The notes beneath the pieces are model-generated. The model saw only the letters and a list, made by a program, of their open reading frames with translations. It had not been told where the DNA came from and ran no database searches. A DNA stretch of 64,000 nt from JABDIP01 sp965250245 (lineage in GTDB: Bacteria > Pseudomonadota > Alphaproteobacteria > DSM-16000 > Inquilinaceae): positions 2,356,001-2,420,000 of the forward strand of contig OZ252296.1 in assembly GCA_965250245.1 (NCBI GenBank). Direction: 5' to 3'. Positions within the stretch are counted from its first letter, which is position 1; every line of letters starts with the position of its first letter. This document shows, piece by piece, positions 54,367-63,075 of this stretch. The position numbers and the translations under genes are program-made.

Positions 54367-55896
54367 TCAGAAATCCGCCGGGCAGCTCTCGCCGTGACCG
54401 TAGCCGTCGGCCAGCAGCGTCAGGCCGAGGCAGTCGATGGTGTCGGTGCCGGCCAGGCAAGAGTCGCTGGCGCTGCCCTCGAAGCGGCCCTCGTCGCACT
54501 CCCCGTCATAGGCGAACTGGCAGGAATTGGCGCTGTCCCGCGACGAGTTGGCTGCGCTGCCCAGGGCGAGCAGGGTTTCCGCCGTCAGGTAGCCGGTGAC
54601 CGGGTCGCCATTGTCCTCCTGATAGGCACGCAGGGCGCCGCGGGTCTTGCTGCCGAAGATGCCGTCGATGCCGCCGGTGTCGTAGCCCAGAAGCGTCAGG
54701 GCGGACTGGGCCGTGCGGCGGTCGTTGAGGGCGAGCCCGAGCGACTGTTCGACATCGGCGGGCCCGGGCGGAAGCGACTGGCGCGGTGCGTCCGGCGTCG
54801 TCGTCTCCGGCGCCGGCGCCGGCAGCTTGGGGACGGCCGCCACGTCGACGGCGGCGGGCTGCTGGCCATCCAGAACGGGCTCCGGCTCCGGTGCGGTCAG
54901 CGCTGCGATCTGGATTTCCGCCAGGCGGGCGAACCGGCCTTGCGGGAAGGTCTCCAGATAGAGCTTCAGGGCCGCGACCTGCTGCTCCGGCTCCGCGATG
55001 TCCTGCATCGTCTCCCAGACGATCAGCTCCGCGGCACCGGGGTCGGACGGCGTCGCGGTCGCAGGCGCGGTCACGAAGGACGTCGCCGGATCGGGAAGGG
55101 TGGCCAGCGGTTCCGGCTCCGGCGGCTTGAAGAAGAAGGCGCCGGTCAGCGAGGAATGGTCCCAGGGCACTTGCTCGCCGTTGGTCGCGTCGATGACCTG
55201 CTGCCGGACGCGGGTCAGCATCTGCCGCACCTCAAGCCCCGGCGTGCCGATATGATCGAGGAGGGCGGCGGTGAACGGGCTGTGCGGCCCGTCGCCGTCC
55301 AGGGCGACGGCGTCGGGCTCCGTGGCGAAGGCGATCAGCGTGCCGATGCTGCCGTCGACCCGGGCCAGGCCCCGGGAGGCGGCCGCCGCCCGGGTCAGCC
55401 CGATGCGGCTGGCGTTCAGCGGATTGTCGCGGCAGGCGTCGAGGAAGATCAGGCTGGTACGCGGCTCGCGCTCGAGCTGGGCCAGCACCACGTCGAGGCG
55501 CACCGCCTCGAAGGCGACATCGGTCTCGTCCTCCAGCGCCACGTCGACCGGCACCAGGTAGTTCGAGCCACCGACCTGCAGACCGTGGCCGGCATAGAAG
55601 AACAGGCCCACATCGGCACCGCGCAACCGCCGGCCGAATTGCCGGATCAGCTCCTCGGTGCCGGCCCGGTCGGCATCGATGCCCTCCAGCACGTCGAAGC
55701 CGAGGCCACGCAGCGTTTCGGCCATGGCGCGGCCGTCATTGCGGGCATTGGGAAGCACCGTGGTGTGGGCATAGGACCCGTTGCCGATCACCAGCGCGAC
55801 GCGGCGCTCATCGGTGGCCGGCGCGGCCGTTGCGAGGGGGGCGAGGGCGAGCAGCAGGAGGACGAGGGCTGCGGATGCCAGACGACGCACCGGCAT
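54367..55896 (-). CDS. Exported metacaspase (C14) with peptidoglycan-binding-like domain and one Cys-rich repeat
   Basis: 509 residues from the ATG at 55896. Signal peptide 1 to about 26. The caspase p20 fold has VALVIGNGSYAH, FYAGHG with His104 and LDACRDNP with Cys155. After a Pro/Thr-rich linker comes a helix LKLYLETFPQGRFARLAEIQ, then a peptidoglycan_binding_1-like unit (AQSALTLLGYDTGGIDGIFG), then one Cys-rich motif (NSCQFAYDGECDEGRFEG, GTDTIDC). Metacaspases of this type cleave after Arg or Lys and usually need Ca2+. Its architecture is almost identical to the gene at 58281, with the phosphoesterase gene between. Confidence 0.9.
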   Translation of the reverse strand: MPVRRLASAALVLLLLALAPLATAAPATDERRVALVIGNGSYAHTTVLPNARNDGRAMAETLRGLGFDVLEGIDADRAGTEELIRQFGRRLRGADVGLFFYAGHGLQVGGSNYLVPVDVALEDETDVAFEAVRLDVVLAQLEREPRTSLIFLDACRDNPLNASRIGLTRAAAASRGLARVDGSIGTLIAFATEPDAVALDGDGPHSPFTAALLDHIGTPGLEVRQMLTRVRQQVIDATNGEQVPWDHSSLTGAFFFKPPEPEPLATLPDPATSFVTAPATATPSDPGAAELIVWETMQDIAEPEQQVAALKLYLETFPQGRFARLAEIQIAALTAPEPEPVLDGQQPAAVDVAAVPKLPAPAPETTTPDAPRQSLPPGPADVEQSLGLALNDRRTAQSALTLLGYDTGGIDGIFGSKTRGALRAYQEDNGDPVTGYLTAETLLALGSAANSSRDSANSCQFAYDGECDEGRFEGSASDSCLAGTDTIDCLGLTLLADGYGHGESCPADF

Positions 55897-56104
55897 TCTC
55901 CACCAATCAAGGTCCCAGCGGCTCTGAAACGTTAACAACCGGACCGCGCGTTGGAAAGCCAATCAACACGTCGGCAGGCACGTCTCACGCATACTTACGA
56001 GGCGGGCGCCGATCCGGTTTCAGATTGATTTCGATGCGGCAAAGGCATGCCACCCCCTCCCATTGGGAGAGGGTGGCAGTGTTCGCCGTTACCGGGCCTG
56101 GACC

Positions 56105-58111
56105 CTAGTTGGTCTCGGGCCAGAGTTCCTTCTGCCAACGGGCCGGCGGGTGCTCGGCGCGGACCTCGAAGGCGATGTTGCTGGTGAATTCACGATCCCA
56201 GCGGTCGACCGCCGTCACGGTGGCGATGTGGGTGCCGATGGGCAGGTCCGCCGGCATCTGGCCCTTCCAGAGATGCGACGAGCTGTCGGCGATCATCCAG
56301 GCCTGCATCGGCTGCGGCGGCGCCGGGCCCAGGCTCTCCGCCTTCCAGATCTCCACGCCCTGGTTGCGTTCCTCACCGGAGGTCGATTCCAGGGCATAGC
56401 GGCCGATCGAGAGCTGGCGCTGGGCCGAGAACGGATCGGCGAAGTCAGAGCCGGTCCGGACATCCTCACCATCGCCTTCCTGGGTCCGGGTCATGGCGAT
56501 CGCGGGCCCGCCATTGATCTGCATCGACAGTTTGGAGAAGCGGTCGCCGTTCCAGAAATTGGTGGTCAGGAAGACGCCTTCCGACAGGTCCGCCGGCGTG
56601 AACAGCTTCACGTCGGGCAGGTCGTTGATGCTGGCCGGCGGGACGCTGTCGACAACGCCGCCATTCTCGTTTGTCCAGTTGAACATCAGGTCGAACCACT
56701 CACGGAACTGCGGCGTGCTGAAAGACAGCGCGAGCTGGCGGTCGACCGGTTGGTTGGAGGCGTGGAAGGTCGACTGGTACTGGTTGCCGTCAAAGTCGAA
56801 GACCAGATAGCCCGGAGGAGTGCCGCCGCGGGCGAAGGCCATGGGCACGCCGTCGAAGTCGAAATCGCCCAGCCACCAATTGCCCGACGGGGCGCCGGCC
56901 ACGACATGGTCGAAGGGCAGGCGGGTGACGCCGACCTGCTCTTCCCAGCCCTGGTACCACTCGCCGGCGGAGAGCTGCTCCAAGGTGTGGGTGTGGCCGG
57001 AGATCGACACGGCCGGGCGGTTGCCGATCAGGGCGTAGATGTCGGCCAGGTTGTCGGTCTGGTGCCGGCCGGTGTTGGAGTCGATGAACGACACGAACGG
57101 GATGTGGTGGTTGAGGACGATCAGCTTGTCCTCGGGCACCAGCGCCAGGGTGTTTTCCAGCCAGGTCATCTGCTGCTCGGGCACCCGGCCGTTATAGACG
57201 GTGCGGTCTGGATCGACGCAGGCGTCGCGGCCGCCCGGGCCGTTGTCGGCCTCGCCGCACGGATAGACGACATTGTCCAGGAAGACGAACAGCGCGTCGC
57301 CGATCTCCACCGAGTAGTAGTTCGGCCCATAGATGTGCCGCCAGCTGTCCGCGGAATCGGCGTCGTCGGTGGCATCCCAGTCGAAGTCGTGATTGCCGTG
57401 GGCGTAATACTGCGGCAGGCCCAGCACGCCCATGTTCTCGATGAAGCGCGGCAGCAGGCTGAGGTCGTCACCCATCACGTCGCCCACCAGGATCAGGCAT
57501 TCCGCACCGGAGAGGTCCCGGTTCAGCAGGTCGTTGACGATCGAATCGCGGACATAGCCGACCTCGGTGTTCGAGTAGGGCTGGGTGTCGCCCATGATCA
57601 CGCAGCTGAACTGATCGCTGTCGGTGCCGCGCACGATCGGGAAGTTGATCGCCTCGGGCAGCGGCCCGGTCGGGGGTAGGCCGCCATAGCGCAGCTCCTG
57701 CGGCGAGCCGCCCGGTTTGTGGTGGTAGAAGTATTGCGGGATCATGTCCGCGTTCACCGGCACGTCCCAGCCGGCCGGCTCGGTGACGAACACGGTCATG
57801 TTGTCGAAGACCGGCAGGCTGTAGCTGCCGTCCGGGTCCGTCGCGACCACCTCGCGGCCGTTCGACACCAGCACGCCGCCGACGCCGGGCTCGCCGTCCT
57901 GATGCACGCCGTCGCGGCTCAGGTCATGGAACACGCGGCCGCTGATCGCGGTGCGGCCGTCCTCGGCGGCGGCCGGCCGGACGTCGACGCCCGCCCGATA
58001 CTCCGTTCGGGCCTCAGCCGTGGCCGGCGCAAGCGCCAGCAGCAGAGCCGATACGCCTGCGAGACCGCGCGCATGGGCGGATAAACACGGGACCACCGTC
58101 CGATACCTCAT
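56105..58111 (-). CDS. Exported calcineurin-like phosphoesterase with N- and C-terminal MetallophosN/C domains
   Basis: 668 residues. Signal peptide about 1-34. An N-terminal beta domain (ISGRVFHDLSRDGVHQDGEPGVGGVLVSNG in parts: GRVFHDLSRDGVHQDGEPG, VLVSNG) precedes the phosphatase core: IMGDTQPY, LVGDVMGDDL, AHGNHDFDWD, LNHHIPF, SGHTHTLEQLSAGE, the full metal ligand set. A C-terminal beta-sandwich follows. It hydrolyses phosphomono- or diesters in the periplasm or outside. It sits between the two related metacaspase genes on the same strand, 211 bases from one and 169 from the other. Confidence 0.93.
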   Translation of the reverse strand: MRYRTVVPCLSAHARGLAGVSALLLALAPATAEARTEYRAGVDVRPAAAEDGRTAISGRVFHDLSRDGVHQDGEPGVGGVLVSNGREVVATDPDGSYSLPVFDNMTVFVTEPAGWDVPVNADMIPQYFYHHKPGGSPQELRYGGLPPTGPLPEAINFPIVRGTDSDQFSCVIMGDTQPYSNTEVGYVRDSIVNDLLNRDLSGAECLILVGDVMGDDLSLLPRFIENMGVLGLPQYYAHGNHDFDWDATDDADSADSWRHIYGPNYYSVEIGDALFVFLDNVVYPCGEADNGPGGRDACVDPDRTVYNGRVPEQQMTWLENTLALVPEDKLIVLNHHIPFVSFIDSNTGRHQTDNLADIYALIGNRPAVSISGHTHTLEQLSAGEWYQGWEEQVGVTRLPFDHVVAGAPSGNWWLGDFDFDGVPMAFARGGTPPGYLVFDFDGNQYQSTFHASNQPVDRQLALSFSTPQFREWFDLMFNWTNENGGVVDSVPPASINDLPDVKLFTPADLSEGVFLTTNFWNGDRFSKLSMQINGGPAIAMTRTQEGDGEDVRTGSDFADPFSAQRQLSIGRYALESTSGEERNQGVEIWKAESLGPAPPQPMQAWMIADSSSHLWKGQMPADLPIGTHIATVTAVDRWDREFTSNIAFEVRAEHPPARWQKELWPETN

Positions 58112-58280
58112 GGCCTGATTTCCCCTCTGACTGGCATGTGAAGCACGCGACGCGTCCGCCGGATGTCCGGCGCAATCGGGTCGCGCGGTCAGAGGATGGA
58201 CGGCGCCATGGGCGCTTGCGACCGCGCAACGATGGCAGCGGTGTGAAGCTTTGTTGACCGGCGCCTGCCGGCCCCCCGGA

Positions 58281-60134
58281 TCAGCGCCGGGTCAGCCCGC
58301 GGCAATCGTAGGTGTCGGTGCCCCAGGCACAGGCATTGCTCATGTTGCCGTGGTAGCGATCCTCGTCGCATTCGCCGTCATAGGCCCATTGGCAGCTGTT
58401 CGCCGCATCCGACTGTCCGGTGCCGACCAGCGAATAGCCGCGGCAGTCGGCGGTGTCGGTTCCGGCGGCGCAGGCGCTGCTGTCCGCGTTTTGGTATCGC
58501 TCCTCGTCGCACTCGCCGTCATAGGCCCATTGGCAACTGTTGCCGGGGTCGTTGACCCGCAGGGTGTAGCCGCGGCAGTCGGTGGTGTCGGTGCCGTCGG
58601 CGCACAGGCTGGTGTCGTTGTTGGCGTAGCGGCCCTCGTCGCACTCGCCGTCGCGGGCCCATTCGCAACTGTCCGGGCCGCCCGGCGTCGGCGTGCCGAT
58701 CAAGGCCAGCCCCTGGCAGTCGAAGGTGTCGGTGCCGGTCGGGCAGGCGCTGCCGCCGCCCTGGTAGCGGGACTCGTCGCATTCGCCGTCGAAGGCCCAC
58801 TGGCAGGTATTGGCGGTGTCGCGAGTGACATCGGCGGCGGCGGCCAGGGCCGTCAGGGTTTCCAGGGTCAGGTAGCCGGTGGCCTGCTGGCCCCGGGCGC
58901 GCTGATAGGCGCGCAGCGCCTGGCGGGTGTTGTTGCCGAAGACGCCGTCGATACCGCGGGTGTCGTAGCCCAGCATGGTCAGCGCGCTTTGCACCGCGCG
59001 CCGGTCGTCGCGGTTGAGCCCGAGGCCGCGCTCGATATCGGCCGGCGTCGGCCCGGTTGGGATATCCGGGACCAGCTCGCGATCGGGAGTGGGGCCGGGC
59101 GTGTTGGTCGGGGAGGTCAGGGCGGCGATCTGGATCTCGGCAAGCTGCGCGAAGCGGCCTTGCGGATAAGTTTCCAGATAGAGGTTCAGCGCCGCCACCT
59201 GCTGCTCCGCCACGCTGATGTTCTGCACCGTCTCCCACATCATCAGCTCGGTGGTGGCCGGGTCGATGGTCGGTCCGGGATTCGGGCCCGGCGTCGGTCC
59301 GGGGCCGGGATCCGGGTTGATCGCGATGTTCGGATCGGGGTCGACCGGCGGGTCGGGCTCCGCGACCGGTGGGCTGAAGAAGAAGTCGCCGGTCAGCGAG
59401 GAATGGTCCCACGGCACTTGCTGGCTGTCGGTCTCCTGGATCACCTGCTGGCGGACCCGGGTCAGCATCTGCCGAACCTCCAGGCCGGGCGTATCCATGT
59501 GCTGCAGCAGTGCGGTGGTGAACGGGCTGTTCGGGCCCTGGCCATCCAGGGCCACGTTGTCGGGCTCGGTCGCATAGGCGATCAGGGTGCCGATGCTGCC
59601 GCTGATCCGGGCCAGGCCGCGGCCGATGGCGGCGGAGCGCGAGGCGCCCATGCTGCGCGCCAGGGTCCGCGACAGCGGGTTGTCGCGGCAGGCATCCAGC
59701 AGCACGATGTTGGTGCGCGGCTGGCGCTCAAGCTGGTTTAGGATGGTGGACAGCCGTATCGCCTCGAAATCGAGGTCCGATTCGTCCTGGAGCTGGGCGT
59801 CGACCGGCACGATGAAGTTGGCGCCGTTCACCTGCAGCCCGTGCCCGGCATAGAAGAACAGGCCGACATCGGCGCCGCGCAGGGTGCGGGAGAACTCGCG
59901 GATCAGATCCTCGGTGCGGCGGCGGTCCAGGTCGATGCCTTCCAGCACCTCGAAATCGAGCTGGCGCAGCATCTGGGCGACGGCGCGGCCGTCATTGGGC
60001 GCGTTGGGCAGGAAGGTTGTGTGCAGGTAGGCGCCGTTGCCGATCACCAGGGCGACGCGCCTCTGGTCGATGTTCGCCGACGCGCTGGTGGCCGTGAACA
60101 GAAGGATGAGAGCGATCCATGCCAGCCGCTTCAT
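58281..60134 (-). CDS. Exported metacaspase (C14) with four C-terminal Cys-rich repeats
   Basis: 617 residues from the ATG at 60134. Signal peptide 1 to about 20. Caspase core: VALVIGNGAYLH, FYAGHG with His98, LDACRDNP with Cys149. A Pro/Asp-rich linker follows, then the same LNLYLETYPQGRFAQLAEIQ helix and a peptidoglycan_binding_1-like unit (VQSALTMLGYDTRGIDGVFG). Residues 442-617 are four tandem Cys-rich repeats of about 44 residues. The paralogue at 54367 shares every part but keeps only one repeat. Confidence 0.92.
   Translation of the reverse strand: MKRLAWIALILLFTATSASANIDQRRVALVIGNGAYLHTTFLPNAPNDGRAVAQMLRQLDFEVLEGIDLDRRRTEDLIREFSRTLRGADVGLFFYAGHGLQVNGANFIVPVDAQLQDESDLDFEAIRLSTILNQLERQPRTNIVLLDACRDNPLSRTLARSMGASRSAAIGRGLARISGSIGTLIAYATEPDNVALDGQGPNSPFTTALLQHMDTPGLEVRQMLTRVRQQVIQETDSQQVPWDHSSLTGDFFFSPPVAEPDPPVDPDPNIAINPDPGPGPTPGPNPGPTIDPATTELMMWETVQNISVAEQQVAALNLYLETYPQGRFAQLAEIQIAALTSPTNTPGPTPDRELVPDIPTGPTPADIERGLGLNRDDRRAVQSALTMLGYDTRGIDGVFGNNTRQALRAYQRARGQQATGYLTLETLTALAAAADVTRDTANTCQWAFDGECDESRYQGGGSACPTGTDTFDCQGLALIGTPTPGGPDSCEWARDGECDEGRYANNDTSLCADGTDTTDCRGYTLRVNDPGNSCQWAYDGECDEERYQNADSSACAAGTDTADCRGYSLVGTGQSDAANSCQWAYDGECDEDRYHGNMSNACAWGTDTYDCRGLTRR
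58284..58811 (-). repeat. Four in-frame Cys-rich tandem repeats inside the metacaspase gene
   Basis: Units of 39-47 residues: (N/D)SCxWAxDGECDExRYxN(x)SxxCAxGTDTxDCRG, with four Cys and an acidic DGECDE / GTDTxDC pair per unit, resembling a disulfide-bonded Ca2+-binding module such as LDL-receptor-A. The four units differ at a few positions, so they duplicated some time ago. At the DNA level they look like a repeat array but are coding. Confidence 0.85.
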
Positions 60135-60216
60135 CGCGGGCCCCCGACTGCTGAATTTGCGTTGTTTCCCGGACCGTAGCAATGTCGCCGCCCACTGTAA
60201 AAGCCGGCGAAGGCAC

Positions 60217-60663
60217 ATGACTGTGATCCGCGTCACTGGCCCGGCCGATGCCGCAACCTGCGCCGACATCCATATGCGGGCGCGCGAGGCTATGGGCTTC
60301 CTGCCACCGGAGCGTCACAGCGCCGAGGAGACCCGAGCCTGGATGCGGGACGTCGTCCTGGCCACGCAGGAGGTGCTGGTGGCGGAGGGCGGCGATGGCG
60401 CGATTGCCGGCTACCTGTCCCTCGATGGCGACTGGGTGAGCAACCTCTATGTCCTGCCCGATGCGCAGGGGCGGGGGATCGGCACGGCGCTTCTGGACGC
60501 GGCCAAGCAACGGCGGCCGGACGGCCTGAGGCTCTGGGTCTTCCAGCCCAACACCGGCGCGATCCGTTTCTACGCCCGGCACGGCTTCCGGACGGAGCGG
60601 CGGACCGACGGCCGCGACAACGAGGAGCAGGTGCCCGACGCGCTGATGGTTTGGCCGGAATGA
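60217..60663 (+). CDS. GNAT-family N-acetyltransferase
   Basis: 148 residues from the ATG at 60217, preceded by GAAGG. YLSLDGDWVSNLYVLPDAQGRGIGTALLDAAK, in parts VSNLYVLPDAQGRGIGTALLDAA, holds the acetyl-CoA loop (QGRGIG); the C-terminal element TGAIRFYARHGFRTERR is also typical. Substrate unknown. Divergent from the metacaspase gene (82 bases). Confidence 0.9.
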   Translation: MTVIRVTGPADAATCADIHMRAREAMGFLPPERHSAEETRAWMRDVVLATQEVLVAEGGDGAIAGYLSLDGDWVSNLYVLPDAQGRGIGTALLDAAKQRRPDGLRLWVFQPNTGAIRFYARHGFRTERRTDGRDNEEQVPDALMVWPE

Positions 60664-60746
60664 CCGGGATGTCCAGGAATCCGCGCAATTTGGACAAAAT
60701 CGCCGCTTAGCGAGTCCGGCCTACGGGGACATTCGGGGATTCCTCC

Positions 60747-61403
60747 ATGCGCAAGCGACGCGCGACCGTCCTGTTCGGACTTTGCCTCGCCGCCGGCATC
60801 GGCCTGGCGGCACAGCAGGGCTGGCCGTCCCTGGCGCTGGCGCTGGTGACGCCGGCGCCACCGGCCGCGCCGGCCGATCACCGGCAATGCCTGGCGGACC
60901 TGTCGGCGACCGGACTCGAGTACACGCCGATCGGCGCCTTCGAGGAAGAGGGTGGGTGCGGCCTGAGTGGCGGCGTGCGCCTGGCCGGCGGTCCGGTCGC
61001 CCTGAACCAGGATTTCATCGCCAGCTGTCGGCTGGCCACCGCCTTCGCCGAGTTCGAGGCGCGGGTGCTGCAGCCGCAGGCCCAACGCCATTTCGGCCAG
61101 CGGGTCGCGCGCGTCGAGCATGTCGGCAGCTACAATTGCCGTCCCATGCGGCGAACCATGTTCGGCACGCTGAGCCAGCACGCCTACGCCAATGCGCTGG
61201 ATGTCTCCGCCTTCGTGCTGGAGGACGGCCGCCGGATCGCGATTGCCGAGGCCTGGGGCGGCGACGGGCCGGATTCCGCTTTCGTGGCCGATGTGGCGCG
61301 CCGCGCCTGCCGGGTCTTCCGTGTCGTGCTGACGCCCGACTACGACCGCTGGCACGCGGGACATATGCATTTCGACATGGGGCCGACGCGGCGGTGCCGG
61401 TGA
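60747..61403 (+). CDS. Exported extensin-like family protein
   Basis: 218 residues. N-terminal signal anchor (about 5-32). The extensin_2-like C-terminal domain has GSYNCRPM, SQHAYANALDVSAF and HAGHMHFDMGP, with Cys pairs (CGLSG, ASCRLA, ARRACRVF) likely in disulfides. The SxHxxxxAxD and HxxHxHxD blocks form the zinc site of D-Ala-D-Ala-peptidase-like (LAS) folds, so peptidoglycan hydrolysis in the periplasm is plausible. Confidence 0.88.
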   Translation: MRKRRATVLFGLCLAAGIGLAAQQGWPSLALALVTPAPPAAPADHRQCLADLSATGLEYTPIGAFEEEGGCGLSGGVRLAGGPVALNQDFIASCRLATAFAEFEARVLQPQAQRHFGQRVARVEHVGSYNCRPMRRTMFGTLSQHAYANALDVSAFVLEDGRRIAIAEAWGGDGPDSAFVADVARRACRVFRVVLTPDYDRWHAGHMHFDMGPTRRCR

Positions 61404-61419
61404 AGCCGCCGCGACGGTG

Positions 61420-62958
61420 TCAGCTCGCCAGCGCCGCTTCTCCGGCTCCGACCCGGCGGTCGACCCAGTCGGCGAGCCGGTCGCGGCCCTCCGGTGGCAT
61501 CACCAGGCCCAGCTTGGTCCGCCGCCACAGGATGTCGTCGGCGCTGCGGGCCCATTCCCGGTCCATCAGGTATTCCGCCTCGCGGGCGTGGAGCCCGACG
61601 CCGAACTCCTCGCCGAGATCGGCCAGCGTGCCGGCATTCGCCAGGAAGTCGAGGCACAGCGATCCGTAGAGCCGGGCGTATCGCCGCGCCAGCGGCTCGG
61701 GCAGGAACGGGTAGCGGCTCGCCAGGTCCGGAACGAAGGCCTCGAACCCGTCGGGCAGGTCGCCGCCCGGCAGCGGCGCGCCCTCGGTCCAGGCCGGGCC
61801 CAGCCCCGGCAGGAACGGCTCCAGCTTCGCGATCGCGTGCTCGGCCAGCCGGCGATAGGTGGTGATCTTGCCGCCATAGATCGACAGCAGCGGCGTGTGG
61901 CCGTGGTCGCTCTTCACGTCGAAGACATAGTCGCGGGTGACCTCCGAGGGGTTTGCCTCGGCATCGTCATAGAGCGGCCGCACCCCGGAATAGGTGTGCA
62001 CGATGTCGGATGGCGCGACCGGACTCTCGAAGTACCGGTTCACCGCCTCGCACAGATAGGCGGTCTCCTCCTCGGTGATCGCCGGCGTCCCGGGATCGCC
62101 GGTGTAGAGCATGTCGGTGGTGCCGATCAGGGTGAAGCGGTCCTCATAGGGAATGGCGAAGACCACCCGCTTGTCGGTGTTCTGCAGGATGTAGGCGTGC
62201 TCGCCCTCGTAGAGCCGCGGCACGATGATGTGGCTGCCTTTGACCAGCTTGAGGTTCTGCGCGGCGTTGTCGCCCAGGCCCTTCTGCAGGAAGTGGTCGA
62301 CCCAGGGGCCGGCGGCGTTGACCAGGATGCGGGCCGTCACCTGGCGCTCGGCGCCGGTCGCCTCGTCGACCAGGATCGCCTGCCAGCGGCTGCCGGTGCC
62401 GGCGCCGACCCGGCGGGCGCTGGTGCAGCGGGTGCGCACCCGCACCTCCGCGCCGCGGTTCACCGCGTCCATGGCGTTCAGCACCACCAGCCGGGAATCG
62501 TCGACCCAGCAATCGGAGTATTCGAAGCCCTTCACCAGCTCCGGCTTCATCGGCGCGCCCTGCAGCCCCTGGCGCAGATCGAGCGCAGTCGTGCCCGGCA
62601 GCGTGCGGCGACCGCCGATATGGTCGTAGAGGAACAGCCCCAGGCGGATCATCCAGGCCGGCCGCAGCAGCTTGTTGTGCGGCAGCACGAAGCGCAGCGG
62701 CCAGATGATGTGTGGCGCCGCCGCCAGCAGCACCTCGCGTTCCGTCAGGGCCTCGCGGACCAGGCGGAATTCGTACATCTCCAGATAGCGCAATCCGCCA
62801 TGGATCAGCTTGGACGATGAGGCCGAGGTGGCGCCGCCCAGATCGTCCTGCTCGCAGAGCAGGACCTTCAATCCGCGCCCGGCCGCGTCGCGTGCGATGC
62901 CGGTTCCGTTGATGCCGCCGCCGACGATCAGCAGATCGACGCTGTCGGGCTCGCTCAT
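61420..62958 (-). CDS. glpD: Aerobic glycerol-3-phosphate dehydrogenase
   Basis: 512 residues. FAD site: VDLLIVGGGINGTGIARDAAGRG, in parts GGGINGTGIARDA, then SSKLIHGGLRYLE; NAAGPWVDHFL and GTTDMLYTGDP are the other two family blocks; the C-terminal DAO_C domain has DEFGVGLHAREAEYL. It oxidises sn-glycerol-3-phosphate to DHAP at the inner face of the membrane, feeding quinone. No glpK, glpF or glpR in the window. Confidence 0.95.
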   Translation of the reverse strand: MSEPDSVDLLIVGGGINGTGIARDAAGRGLKVLLCEQDDLGGATSASSSKLIHGGLRYLEMYEFRLVREALTEREVLLAAAPHIIWPLRFVLPHNKLLRPAWMIRLGLFLYDHIGGRRTLPGTTALDLRQGLQGAPMKPELVKGFEYSDCWVDDSRLVVLNAMDAVNRGAEVRVRTRCTSARRVGAGTGSRWQAILVDEATGAERQVTARILVNAAGPWVDHFLQKGLGDNAAQNLKLVKGSHIIVPRLYEGEHAYILQNTDKRVVFAIPYEDRFTLIGTTDMLYTGDPGTPAITEEETAYLCEAVNRYFESPVAPSDIVHTYSGVRPLYDDAEANPSEVTRDYVFDVKSDHGHTPLLSIYGGKITTYRRLAEHAIAKLEPFLPGLGPAWTEGAPLPGGDLPDGFEAFVPDLASRYPFLPEPLARRYARLYGSLCLDFLANAGTLADLGEEFGVGLHAREAEYLMDREWARSADDILWRRTKLGLVMPPEGRDRLADWVDRRVGAGEAALAS

Positions 62959-63075
62959 GGGGTTCTCCCTGATTTTGCCAAGACCTTAGTCCAAGGTGCG
63001 CATTCCTGTAAGTGTTGCAGTGCACTTGGAAGGCAATCACCGGTCGATCGCGGCAGGCGCAACGACGAGCGAGCA

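Noticed and set aside
58284..58811. A CRISPR-like or other DNA repeat array
   Set aside because: Units are about 132 bases, differ in sequence, keep the reading frame and encode a Cys-rich protein module; no cas gene is present.
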